Assembly (NCBI RefSeq): GCF_007655135.1
Contig: NC_045131.1
Location: 2,480,001-2,544,000 of the forward strand
DNA from: Punica granatum
Taxonomy: Eukaryota; Streptophyta; Magnoliopsida; Myrtales; Lythraceae
Reading direction: 5' to 3'
DNA: 64,000 nt
In this document: one piece after another, positions 49,438 to 59,971 of the stretch
Layout: each line of letters starts with the position of its first letter
Numbering within the stretch: position 1 is the stretch's first letter
Program-made: the position numbers and the translations under genes
The notes under the pieces: model-generated
What the model was told of the DNA's origin: nothing
What the model saw: only the letters and a program-made list of their open reading frames with translations
The model's database searches: none

Positions 49438-50676
49438 TCAATTCGGATACCAGGAAAGCAAACTTCGAGGTACACAAGGCGAGTTATTCCATGTTCGGGC
49501 ATTCATCCGAAGTATTTCCGTTGCGGTCTCCTTCGTCCTGCTGCTGCACTCGACCTGAAGGACGAGGCACAGTTTTGTCACAACCCCGACCTGCAACATC
49601 TCCTCCAAAACCCGAGGTGTCCCCGAGAACCTTGAGACAGACAGTAGGATCCTGACTGCCCTCTCGCTGGCCGCGTGCGAGACCCGAAGTATCTTCTTGG
49701 ACACGACTGCAATCCCCGCCTCGTGGCTCAGCAGCTCGGCCCTTCCCTCTGCACTCCGGCACAAGATGTCCATCGCAGTTAGCACCATCTCACAGACCCT
49801 GATGTGCTCGGAGGCCAGACTGTTGTGCTCGAGGAGGAGCTCCAAGAGGACAGGCATTGCCCCAGCTGCCACGACCTTGATTCGGTTGCGGCCCAACGGG
49901 CTGAGATGGATGAGGAGCTTCAGCGCAGCCTTCGTGGCCCGCTGAGAGATACGGTCGCGCAACACCTGCACAACCTCCGTGAAGAGCCAGTCTGCTAGGC
50001 AAGTGAGTTGAGCCGGTTCAGCTACTTCGAGCATTTTATTTAGGAGCATTACTGCATAGGCACGCGAGTCGTAGGTCCCGGTTTGCATGATTATCGCCAG
50101 TGACTCGACAATCTCGACATCGACGATGTTCCTGAGCTTGGCTTCAGAGACGTGGAGACTGTAAAGTACGCTCAATGCTTCATCAATCAGCGGTGTAACC
50201 AGTCCATTTCCGCAGGATGCTTCATGAATAACCGAGGCTAGAAACTCGAGGGCACCGGCTGCTTCTATGCAATGTTTGTTCGCGTCACTCTGGGAGGCGA
50301 TCGACTTTAGCCTCCTGAGACAGCCTAGCTTCGTCTGGGGTGACTTGGCGGCGTCCCGGATGAGCTTGGTTACTTGGGCCCTGCTCACGGGAGGCTTCGG
50401 GGTAGGGATCCTCTCTACACCTTTCGAGGCATTGATCACACACCACGACTGGATCAATCTCCGGAGGGTGTGGTTTGGGGTCAGCTCGCAGTCGGGCGGG
50501 ACCGGCTGCTTGGTGACGGGGCACGTGTGGTTTCTAGAGGAGGCGGAGGAGGAGAACAGCCATCGCTCGATGCTCTCCCGGTTGTAGGTGATCCCGGTGG
50601 GGACGGTCACAGGATCGTTCATGATCTCGAGGGAGATCGGGCACAAGAAGTACGAGGGAACTTCGACTTCGTCCAT
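49438..50676 (-). CDS. U-box E3 ubiquitin ligase, PUB22/23/24 class (copy A, intronless)
   Basis: These cytosolic E3 ligases negatively regulate pattern-triggered immunity and drought responses in Arabidopsis. One exon encodes 412 aa. The U-box occupies about residues 7-80: YFLCPISLEIMNDPVTVPTG, ITYNRESIERWL, CPVTKQPVPPDCELTPNHTL, RRLIQSWC. The linker GVERIPTPKPPVSR is typical of the subgroup. Armadillo-like helices fill the remainder. The start is ATG 50676 (MDEVEVPSYF), as in PUB22/23; the longer frame from 50718 begins without ATG and is rejected. A related gene (copy B) lies 3.3 kb away on the same strand, so the pair looks like an old tandem duplication. Which Arabidopsis member is the closest cannot be settled by eye. 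Confidence 0.93.
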   Translation of the reverse strand: MDEVEVPSYFLCPISLEIMNDPVTVPTGITYNRESIERWLFSSSASSRNHTCPVTKQPVPPDCELTPNHTLRRLIQSWCVINASKGVERIPTPKPPVSRAQVTKLIRDAAKSPQTKLGCLRRLKSIASQSDANKHCIEAAGALEFLASVIHEASCGNGLVTPLIDEALSVLYSLHVSEAKLRNIVDVEIVESLAIIMQTGTYDSRAYAVMLLNKMLEVAEPAQLTCLADWLFTEVVQVLRDRISQRATKAALKLLIHLSPLGRNRIKVVAAGAMPVLLELLLEHNSLASEHIRVCEMVLTAMDILCRSAEGRAELLSHEAGIAVVSKKILRVSHAASERAVRILLSVSRFSGTPRVLEEMLQVGVVTKLCLVLQVECSSRTKETATEILRMNARTWNNSPCVPRSLLSWYPN

Positions 50677-51015
50677 GAGAGACACAGCTAGAGCTAAGGA
50701 AATAAGGATCGAGAGCAAGGTATCGTGAGTGAAGACTTGAGAATCTGATGTGAATCAAGTTTGGATAACGGGAAGAGAATATGGCCAAGAGCTTATATAC
50801 ACGTTGAAGCCAAGGAGGTCAAAACACGGAAATATTCAACTTTTCCCCTTTTTCTTTCCTATTTAATAAACACAAGACGCGGGAAAACTTATTAGAGGCG
50901 ACTTTTCAACTTATATTTTATTGGAGGACAGACAAAAAAATGAGTTATATGGTGACGAGTGAATGAATAGGGGAAAATTGCATGGGCATACGAATGAATG
51001 AAACCTATTTGGCTT
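50677..51015. other. Upstream region of PUB copy A
   Basis: Presumed promoter and 5' UTR. AT-rich, with no gene seen. Confidence 0.5.
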
Positions 51016-51327
51016 ACCAATAGTACGACGATTTAGTGGCTAAGATTCAAACGTTTCACTTGAATGTTACGAGTTCGAACTTCACTGATGACGTAAAACT
51101 CGTCACTATGTGGGTGTACTATGAGATTGTAGTGACCGGCTCATAATACTTGATCCAGTGGGTCTTGGACTTAACTTACTAGTGTCCCGGTGGGGCTGCG
51201 GTGATCAAGTTGAGCTAAGTCTCAACAAGCTATGGCAATAGGAACATTCCATGTCGGTCAGATTCCCTTAATTGGGGCAGTCACGGTGAGTTAATAACTC
51301 GATTTAGTCTTTTTATCATAAAAAGAA
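51016..51327 (+). mobile_element. tRNA-derived SINE
   Basis: An A-box-like TAGTGGCTAAG (51034-51044) and a B-box-like AGTTCGAACTT (51072-51082) are spaced like the internal RNA polymerase III promoter of tRNA-type SINEs. About 230 non-coding bases follow, then an A/T-rich tail near 51310-51330. The segment is flanked by AAACCTATTTGGCTT (51001-51015) and AAACCTCCTTGGCTT (51328-51342), a 13-of-15 direct match expected of a target duplication. Confidence 0.75.
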
Positions 51328-51809
51328 AAACCTCCTTGGCTTTGACTTTCTCTCTCTAGAAAAAAAAATGTCTCTGTCTGTCTGACTGTCTTCCTTCTTC
51401 GGTTCTCTCTCATCCCATTCTTAATTCAATTCAAAGCCTCGTGTTCTAACTATGAGCAGAAATTGTCGACGAGAGCAAGTGGGGCAGTGACCAGTGAGTG
51501 AAGACATCCTCAACTTTTCTTTCTATGGCAGCTCACCAATTAAGGGGCATGTGGGTTGCGAAGCCATCGTCAGAGATACACGAGTTTTGCTTGATTGAAA
51601 CTGGATGGTGGCAGTAGAACATGTTTATCGAGAGGATAATTTGTACGCTGATTGGTTGACGAATAATATACTAAAAGGATAAATTCCCTCGTGCATCCCT
51701 ATAGTTTATAGCGATACTACTATATTTAAAATATGACACTTACCATCTCTTCTTGCGCTCACTTAATGATGATTCAGTTGCCACACAAACAAATTAAAAG
51801 AGGGATGAT

Positions 51810-52130
51810 TGGTAAGTATGATAACAATATTTGATTTTACTTAATTATTTTTTTTCTCAATTCAACAACACAATTATTATTTTTTTAACTTTTTCTTTAA
51901 ATTTTTTCTCATACTTTTTCTTATCTATTATTACAATTAATTTTTTAATATTAAATTCTCTCAACTATTTAATTTTTTTTTTCAATTTTAACACTTTTTC
52001 TCAATTCAACAACACAATCATTATTTTTTTTTAATCTTTTTTTTTCAAATTCTATCACGTAATATTTTTCAAGTACATTTGTTTTCGTCTCTTTAAATCA
52101 AACTAAATCAAATTTAATTTATTTACCAAA
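51810..52130. mobile_element. Candidate AT-rich MITE
   Basis: A left end resembling GGTAAGTATGATAA..TTTGATTTTACTTAATT faces a right end whose complement reads GTTTGGTAAATAAATTAAAT..TTTGATTTA. Inside, TCTCAATTCAACAACACAAT occurs twice (about 51855 and 51998). The open frame across it is low-complexity Phe/Leu/Asn/Ile and not a gene. Boundaries are approximate. Confidence 0.45.
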
Positions 52131-53279
52131 CGCTATATAAGTGTCCTATTATAAAAAAAAGAGAGAGAGAGAGCGTCGTTGACATTTTACAAAATCACAG
52201 GAGTGCGTGGAATTTATTCTATAGTAAAATCTCTTGTTGATATCAATGCGCTGAGTCTCTGCCCGCTCGCACATGATCTATTTGTTGTTGAAGGCATATC
52301 TCTTCATTATATTACTTAATTTCTAATAAATAATGCATTTGTACATAAACAAATATATGAAAAGGAATAAACTTAGTAAGACAGAGATCATGATGATGAC
52401 GATGATTGGAGGATTGATTTTGGTACAATCGGTGGACGTCGGCGTTGGATAATATCACGTGCAGTATATGATTTCTCTGTACGATTGCCTGCTAATTGTA
52501 TGAGAGGATGGTAATCAGAAACACGTGCTGATGAAACCTCTACTTTGTCTCCCACGTGTTAAATAAATAAGAAAGTCAGCGCAGTCAAAGACACCCGCCG
52601 CCGAAATATATCGGGACTAAACGACGGCTGTGGCCCATTGTATGGTATTACTGTCAGACTTAGCCGTGTTGTGTCAGCGTTGAAAGCTCAATTGCTTAGC
52701 TCAGCTCCCATCTCAGGGCCCATCATGCACTAACCCGGTCCAATGGTTTACTCCCTTCGGCCCATTTATCTGCTGAATCAAAGCACTGGCCCACCCCATC
52801 AGCCCAAAACTTTCTAAGAAAGCCAACCTCTTTCATCATTATTTCTCGATTGACTAATAAGTATTATAAATAAAATCTTAAATAATCATTCTTTTTTTGT
52901 TTTATTATTTAAATTTTGTTCGTCATAGTTCTTAATTGGCAATCTACTGGCCAAAGGTATTGCACGTATTACACACGCAATTAATTGAGTTGGACTATGT
53001 TACGCTAAATCTATCTTTTTGTTGATTTTTCGATTACAAAAGAGATTCATGATCTTATTGCAATGAAATAAAAATTCTGGGAGATGATAGTCCCATCACA
53101 AGAATTGAACGTGAAACTTCTTTGTTATTAGGCAAAGCGGTGGTGTGACCGGGGGAGGAGCTCTTGGCAATGATGGCCGAGTTGAACATATTAATTTCGT
53201 GAAGGAGGCGCTCGTCGAACAAACATGAGGGAAATGAGGATGATTTCGGTCCGAGTCAAGGGCTTTGATCAAGACCAAC
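52131..53279. other. Spacer without recognised gene
   Basis: AT-rich sequence with no family similarity in any frame. The short frame at 53096-53308 on the minus strand has no recognisable domain. Confidence 0.5.
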
Positions 53280-53620
53280 ATGATACCGAGGGAACGATCC
53301 CTCGGCATCTCTGCGTCCTAATCTTTTTTTTTTTTTCGAATTATCGAGGGAAAATCCCCTCCGTAGGTTGCTGGAACTGGAAGTGTTTGCCGCCGACCTA
53401 TCGTGTCATTTTATTTATTTAAAATTGCCTAGGCCTTACCATGGGATCTTCACTTGGTAAGGTGCCGGTGGACATTCCGCCGGAAATCCGTGGGTAGTCG
53501 GAATGTTTTACCGGCGACTTACCGACGGTTTCCTGACGAAATTTTATCGAGGGAGCTTTTCCCTCGGTGAATAAAAGCGAAAATTTTACAGAGGAACTTT
53601 TCCCTCTTTCTCCATTTCTC
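53280..53620. mobile_element. Possible CACTA-type subterminal repeat remnant
   Basis: Several short GC-rich dyads cluster here: CCGAGGGAACGATCCCTCGG (53286-53305), CGAGGGAAAATCCCCTCC (53345-53362), and CGAGGGAGCTTTTCCCTCGG (53548-53567). Words such as CCGGCGACTTACCGACGG lie between them. Dense ACCGACGG/CGAGGGA inverted motifs are usual in the subterminal regions of plant CACTA elements. No terminal CACTA and no transposase were seen, so this is a weak inference. Confidence 0.35.
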
Positions 53621-53948
53621 GAACATTCGACTATATAGCTCACAATTCATCATCCGATGGTTCAGTAATCAATCAGCCAACAAAAGATGTTCAGGCACAA
53701 TCCATACTTAAATGAAATTAAGCGTGCAGATGCGTTCCGCATATATGTATGGAGATAGACATTTAACTTATCGTTAGGGTATACATTTGAGACATCATTC
53801 ACTGGAATTCCAACGAAATACATACATATATGTGTGTGTGTGTGTATAATGCCAAAATTAACTTGAACAAATCAATCCATATGAAATGTACAACATTCCA
53901 TGGCGGTAAGAGATGAAATCAGACATTGCAAGGGGGAAAGACGAATCA

Positions 53949-55335
53949 TCACTCGATGAAGTACCTTGTCAAGTGACTTTTCTTGATGCAAGGGTAAATC
54001 TTCCACTCTTCCGAGTGCGACCGCAGGATCTCCCGAGCCTTGTTTTTGAGATATGGTGCGCACTGGGATTGAATCACCATACAGAGCTTCGAGACGGCTC
54101 CTACCATCAGCATCTCCTGAACCACCAAAGGTGTCCCCGAGAACTTGCTCACGAGCGAAAGGATCATGATTGCACGGTCATCGGCACTCGGCGATACATG
54201 CAGAATCCTCTTTGATATCACGGCGATCCCACCCTTGTGGCTGATGAGCTGGGCCCTACCCTCAGCATAGGAGCATAGATGAAACAATATTCCTAATATT
54301 AGCTCGGTTGTTCTATTCTCGGGCATGGTAAGTTCTAGCTCAATAAGCTCGAATACTGCTCCGCGTGCTACCTGAAATATGAATCCCCAGAGTTAATCAA
54401 ATCGAAAGATATGTATATGTAATAGATCCCCGTTGAATCATATTATGTTATGTTCTAACCATTGTGAGGCGGTTCCTTCCCCATTGGCATGAGCTGAGTA
54501 AAATATGCAAAGCTGCGTTAAGTCCTTGCATGGCTAAGCACTTTCTGAAGTCCCTTATAGTGCTCAAGATCACGCCGAAAATGTCGGGTTTTAAGCATTC
54601 TAACATGGAAGAGTTAGCGGCATCGACCAATCTCTTCAACACCGAGAGTGCGTGAGACCTAATAACGCTCTTGTCGCAATTTTCGGTCCCATGCTCTAAG
54701 ACCCAGGAAAGCGAATCGATGATCCGATCATTTGCCAAAAGGAGTGCCCTAGCTTCGTCTGGCGGAATCTGGACTAGATTAAGTATGCTGAGGGCTTCTC
54801 TGAGACCGGCAGTTCTGGAACTCCCGAAGCAGGCCACGACATACAAGAGCATGGCCTCTGGAGTTCCGGCTTTCACCATGTGCTTCCGGTTCTGTTCATT
54901 CTTGGTCGCGAGGGATTCCATGCGGTGGAGCGTGTCGGTTAACCGATCAGGAATGTTATTATTGGGATTTCTCAGGTCCTTGATGAGCTGGTTGAGGGCA
55001 CGGAACCTGTCGAGTGGGGCCCTTGGGGTCGGGATGCGGTCGATCCCCCGGGAGGCGTTCTGGGTGCACCACAACTGTATGAGGCGGCGGAGTGTGTGGT
55101 TTGGGGTGAGGTCGGAATCCTGGGGCAACGGCCTGTTCGTGACAGGGCAATGTGGAGTTACAGTTGTAGTACCCGTTGTGTCGAACAGCCACCGCTCGAT
55201 GTTCTCCCGGTCGTAGGTGATGCCGGTTATTGCAGTCACAGGGTCTTTCATAATCTCAAGAGAGATCGGGCAGATAAAATACTCAGGAACCTCGACCTCG
55301 ACCTCGACCTCATCCTCGACGATATCAACATCCAT
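53949..55335 (-). CDS. U-box E3 ubiquitin ligase, PUB22/23/24 class (copy B, one intron)
   Basis: Two exons, 55335-54460 and 54371-53949, join in frame (1299 nt, 432 aa). The U-box is near the N-terminus: YFICPISLEIMKDPVTAITG, ITYDRENIERWLF, CPVTNRPLPQDSDLTPNHTL, RRLIQLWC. The linker GIDRIPTPRAPLDR and armadillo-like helices follow (VARGAVFELIELELTMPENR, GKGR-type AEGRAQLISHKGGIAVISK). The N-terminus has an acidic Glu-Val repeat (DEVEVEVEVPEY) encoded by a hexanucleotide run. It parallels copy A domain for domain but has an 89-bp GT-AG intron after LTM, where copy A has none. No disabling change was seen. Confidence 0.92.
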
Positions 55336-55968
55336 TGAAACTGAAACTGTAGTTACGTATGGCTGCTACACACGCTACGTAATCACTCGGGAGGTCGATT
55401 GGTTCTTTCTCGTTTCTAGTTTAACTTTGTTGTTCAATGTTGAAGAATCAAGATGCAAGGAGAAGGAAGCCCTTTGAAATACACATGTTTTTATCTTTAT
55501 TATTATTTTTTAAAAAAATGTTATATTGAACTATTAATGAAAGGATAATGTAATGAATAATAATGTGTGGGGTCTGGCTTATTATTATTGGTCGGGAGAA
55601 ATCAGATATTGCGGCGCCTGTTTCAGCTGAAACGACTGACTTCCTTCGAGAAGAGAAATCTTTTTATTAATGAAAGCATCATTCATGGACGACTGACATG
55701 GTGGTTCTTTTTTTCGTGGCGATTAGGTTCCTTAAATGTGACAGTTATAATTGGCTAATAATTTAATTTAACCTTTCATTTATAAAAAAAAAGACATGGT
55801 GGTATTTTTTTTTAAGACACAATCTAACTAGGTGAAAACTAATTTAGTCAAAATTAAATCGATTCACTTAAAAGTAAATATTTTTTAATTGTGAATTTTT
55901 TTATTTATAAAACTTAAAATTTAAATTTTATTTTAAAAAAATAAGAGTAAAATTGATTGAATCAATGT

Positions 55969-55970
<2 letters not shown>

Positions 55971-56010
<40 letters not shown>
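55971..56010. repeat. (AT)20 microsatellite
   Basis: Forty bases of uninterrupted AT, continuing as GTATGTATG. Confidence 0.95.
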
Positions 56011-56019
<9 letters not shown>

Positions 56020-56546
56020 ATTGGTCTTGTTTTTTTTTTCTAGGGACTGGTCAAATATTCAGAGAAACTGTCGACTTACGCTCTCCTGAAAACAAGCGTT
56101 TACTCGTTAATATATTACTCTTTTTTTGTTTCTGTGAACTAATGTACTCCTCTTGGTATTATTATTTTAATTAATTAATAAATATGGATATAAGTTTAAT
56201 TTCTCGTAAAGGTATCAAATCACACTGATTATATGTGTACATGATTATTAATTCTTTGTTTCATGAAAATCAATTTAATATTTCGTGGAGTCTATTAAAA
56301 ATTAATAAATATACGCAAATTGGCCACAAAATGATTAGTTATTAGGGTCGATCGCGCAGTCTAAATTTAAATAACGTACGAGTTACTTACATATCAAAAA
56401 GAGCAATGGACCACATCATCTACGTCAAAAGGCATTTCATAAATTAAAGCTAAATCAACTTAATTAATAAAGTTCTTTCGATCCGTCATGAACTCCAGTT
56501 GATTTCCATCACACAATTTGTTTATTCAGCTTCCATATATATATTG

Positions 56547-56548
<2 letters not shown>

Positions 56549-56584
<36 letters not shown>

Positions 56585-56588
56585 ATAT
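56549..56588 (+). repeat. (TATATG)n microsatellite
   Basis: About six TATATG hexamers preceding TATATATC. Confidence 0.9.
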
Positions 56589-57954
56589 CTTTGGTTATAC
56601 AGCATCCAAATCTTCCTGCAATATAATGGGCTTGGATTGAACCAAGAACATTGTTCTACTAATGACAAAGTATGCCATTTCTTATTGCATGTTGTAGTTT
56701 GATCATGTTATAGATACCGTATTTTATCAGTTTCTAATATATGTAATAAATGAACAGATTCGAGACTGAATCTCTTGGCCAGATCATGAAATTCTGAGGA
56801 GTCCCTCCAATTCCCTTCTTCGTCTTCTTCTTCTTCCACATTCTATATTTCTATTACGTATGGCCATGGAGAAATCTCGTTAATATTCAATATATAGCTT
56901 ACGATCGCGCTGCAACTTACAAATATATATATATATATAGATGTATATATAAAACTAGTAATCTTCTCTAGGATTTCAATCTTTTTTTTCTTTATTATAT
57001 ATAATATATATCACGACTGTACAGAAAGTGATCTCTTTTGTAAAGTTGAGGGTTGCAACATTGTCCAATTTTTGTCTTAAGGTGCAAATTCTTTCTATGC
57101 TCAGGCTTTAGACTTTTGAAATAGGTTACCTTGACGTATAAGCACTTGATTGGTGGTTTCCATTATAAGTATCTTTTAGATAATTAATAAAATCAATCAA
57201 TTATCAATATAGATACGACTTGGAAGACCCTAATTCCTCAAAAAATAAGTTTTCTTTTTCCCGAAATTATTGGGAGAAAAAGCCAAATCTCTGCCACATA
57301 GAACACGATCGAAGAAGCATCACTACCATTGAAGTCGTCCGAGTCAACGGTTGAGTCAAAAAGCCGGTCAACGCACTCATAAGCTATATTCGTAGCACAT
57401 GAATAATAAAGTGGTTGGAACAAGAATTTGATTGATCTTCACTAGTTTTCTAACTTCAATTATAATGGCTCATACCTTCCCCAGCCCTCGCCTGAGATAT
57501 ATAGAAATGATTGATACGATTCCGACGTAAATGTGTTCAAGTGCAAAATCAAGCATCTGTCGTATAAATAAAGTGGACACATGTTCATCACTATCGATCA
57601 AAAAGACTAGTGATCAGGATAATACACGGTACTTAGTCATAAGATAAGGCTCATGCTCACTTCAAAGCAACTCCACTAGTTTCGAGGCATCCATGTATGT
57701 TGCTGTGAAGAGATGTCCCGTCTAGATGATCTTTATTCAAAAGTTAACATGGTACCGATATTACACTTTTTTTTTTATTTAATAATTTTGCAGCGAGAAG
57801 GAGCTCACGATGAATAGATTCAATACTGAATTATACTACACGAAAGGCCCTCACTCGTACGCGAGTTAGAGTCTTTTTTTATTCATATAAAAAAAAAAGT
57901 GATCACTCTTGGAAAGGCCATGCAGATAATATACTTTTATTGTGGCTTATGAAA

Positions 57955-58480
57955 TAGTAGTAGTAGTAATAATAATAATGATAATAATAGTAACCATCAC
58001 AACAATTATACCCCCAGCAATTATCCCATTTGATAATGGGTTTACAAAGTAGTAATAATAATAATAGTAATAAAAGATGACCCAACAATTGTATGATATA
58101 TAGTTAGCAATACAATCAAAGTAGGTCTAATTCATAAATTATTATCTATAAATAAATAATGGGATTGCGAAGTAGTAGTAGTAGTTGTAATAATAATAAT
58201 AATAATAATAACCACAACAATTATAACCCAGCAATTATCACATTTGATAATGGGTTTACAAAGTAGTAGTAGTAATAATTAATAATTAATAATAATATTA
58301 TTATTATTAAGCCCAACAATTATCCCATTTGATAATAGTAGTAGTTGTAGTAGTAGTAGTAATAATAATAATAATAATAATAATAATATAGATCCCCATT
58401 TGGAAATTAGATATTATTTATGGATTTATAGACATAAATTACAAAGATAATAATTTATTGTATTTGACAATACAATCAAA
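57955..58480. repeat. Complex minisatellite with embedded TAA/TAG tracts
   Basis: The block AACAATTAT..CCCAGCAATTATC.CATTTGATAATGG, followed by GTTTACAAAGTAGTA, appears at about 58003-58055 and 58214-58272, and in part at 58312-58340. The blocks are separated by expanding TAA/TAG trinucleotides. CAATACAATCAAAGTAG occurs twice (about 58108 and 58468). This looks like slippage plus segmental duplication. Confidence 0.75.
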
Positions 58481-58896
58481 GTAGCTCTCATTATAAATTT
58501 AACTATTTCTTGTATATAGACAAATGAAATTTCTTTCAATAAGGAGACTCGAATTTAAAATTTTAGATAAATGACGCAATTTAATAGATGACCAAACAAT
58601 TACACCTTATATATGGATTCTATGAGCATCAAGTCAAGTCAAGTTTGAGAACCGACAATTTCTGATACGAATAATAGCTTAGACATGACCAGTAGTGCGA
58701 GACCAACGTAGAATAAAAGAATTTGGAATTTCTCACATTGACAAAATACATAATAATAAATCATCGTTTCCCGATTATTAGTACGATTATGAAATTATTA
58801 AACTTCATGCCATTTTACCAGACCCAAAGGAAATTGGTAACAAAAGTATGGGCCGATTGAGCCCATTTGAGGCCCATTAGTGGCCCAACGACATCT

Positions 58897-59033
58897 TAGA
58901 GAGAGAGAGAGAGAGCGCGTGCGCGCGTATGCAGAACGACAGACGAGCGGGGAGAGAGAGAGAGAGAGAGAGAGAGGGGAGGAAGAGGGAGAGGAGCGAA
59001 CGGAGGACAGAGAGAGAGAGAGAGGGAGAGGGG
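58897..59033 (+). repeat. (GA)n-rich tract
   Basis: Purine-rich AGAGAG runs in three blocks, interrupted by GCGCGTGCGCGCG at about 58916. It lies about 0.9 kb upstream of the BTB/POZ start codon, possibly in its 5' UTR or promoter. Confidence 0.85.
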
Positions 59034-59971
59034 GGAAGCTTTGCCGAGGTTTGCACCTGCTGATGAGACGTCTGCAACTCGAAGAAGATTCCGAGGAAGC
59101 AAAGGTGCCGGAATTCTTCCTCGAGAACCAAATGATTTCCGTGTCTTGTATTTCTGTTCAATTACAGTTAGTCTGTCTCCTCCCTGCTGTGAGCTTTCTG
59201 GTTTGCTTCAGGTTTCCCTCATTTTCTTCTTCGATTCTGTTCCACTTTCCGGTTGATTGATATCATTCAATTGAGCATCTTGCAAAGGTTGATTGATACC
59301 AGCTTCTTCCATTGATAGCTCTGACCTCTCGCAAAGGTTGTGCATTGAAATGTCTTGAGTGAGTTTGGATTTCAGCGGAGAGCTTTCAGTGGGCATTGAC
59401 CAGTGAAAGGGTTTTTGGTGAAGTGCTTCTTCGATTTGACTACGTCCTTCTGCTAGTGTATTTGTTCTAAGTGATGGTTGCTTTGCCTTATTTCTATTTG
59501 ATTAGTTGATTTATGGCGACGTCCTTGGCAAATTCATGTGGAAAAGTGGTCATGAATCCCCAAACATTGCCTTTCAATCAAGCATTCACTCCATGAATAG
59601 TTTGGGGAAAAGCATGCGATTGTATGTTATATTTTTCGGTAACTATCGTGAATGTTGAGGAAATAATATCCCCTTCCCCCGTGGAGTATCTTTTCCTTTG
59701 TTGATGAGTGATAGCTTGAGGCAAAAAGGTTGATGCTCTTCACAGTAAGTGTTTTACAAGTAATTTTTGATGATGAACTGAAGTTGTATCCACTTCTTGA
59801 TTGTTGTTTCGATGCGCGTCACGATCTTTCCTGTATGTGGTTAACAGAATGATATGCTCCATAATGTCTTATCTAGAACGAATCTAATAACCAGGTTAGT
59901 CTTTTGTCTTGCAGGGTTTCTAAATTTAGAGTGGACATTGTGTGTGAAAAATATTAGACTGCATAGCTTAG
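59034..59971 (+). other. Probable 5' leader of the BTB/POZ gene
   Basis: 938 bases with no recognised coding region between the GA tract and the BTB/POZ start codon. Such a long leader in plant genes usually contains one or more UTR introns, and pyrimidine-rich acceptors occur near 59910. The exact structure cannot be set without transcripts. Confidence 0.45.

Larger units (their letters stand above)
55336..58896. other. AT-rich spacer rich in simple repeats
   Basis: Between the two divergent genes PUB copy B and BTB/POZ. It holds (AT)20 at 55971-56010, a TATATG array at 56549-56588, TAA/TAG-rich repeats at 57955-58480 and long poly-A/poly-T. No gene recognised; open frames here are low-complexity. 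Confidence 0.6.

Noticed and set aside
50267..50691. Plus-strand open frames across the PUB copy A U-box
   Set aside because: Antisense shadows of a GC-rich intronless coding exon.
58880..59260. 126-residue open frame rich in Arg and Glu
   Set aside because: It is a translation of the (GA)n tract, probably leader or promoter sequence of the BTB/POZ gene.
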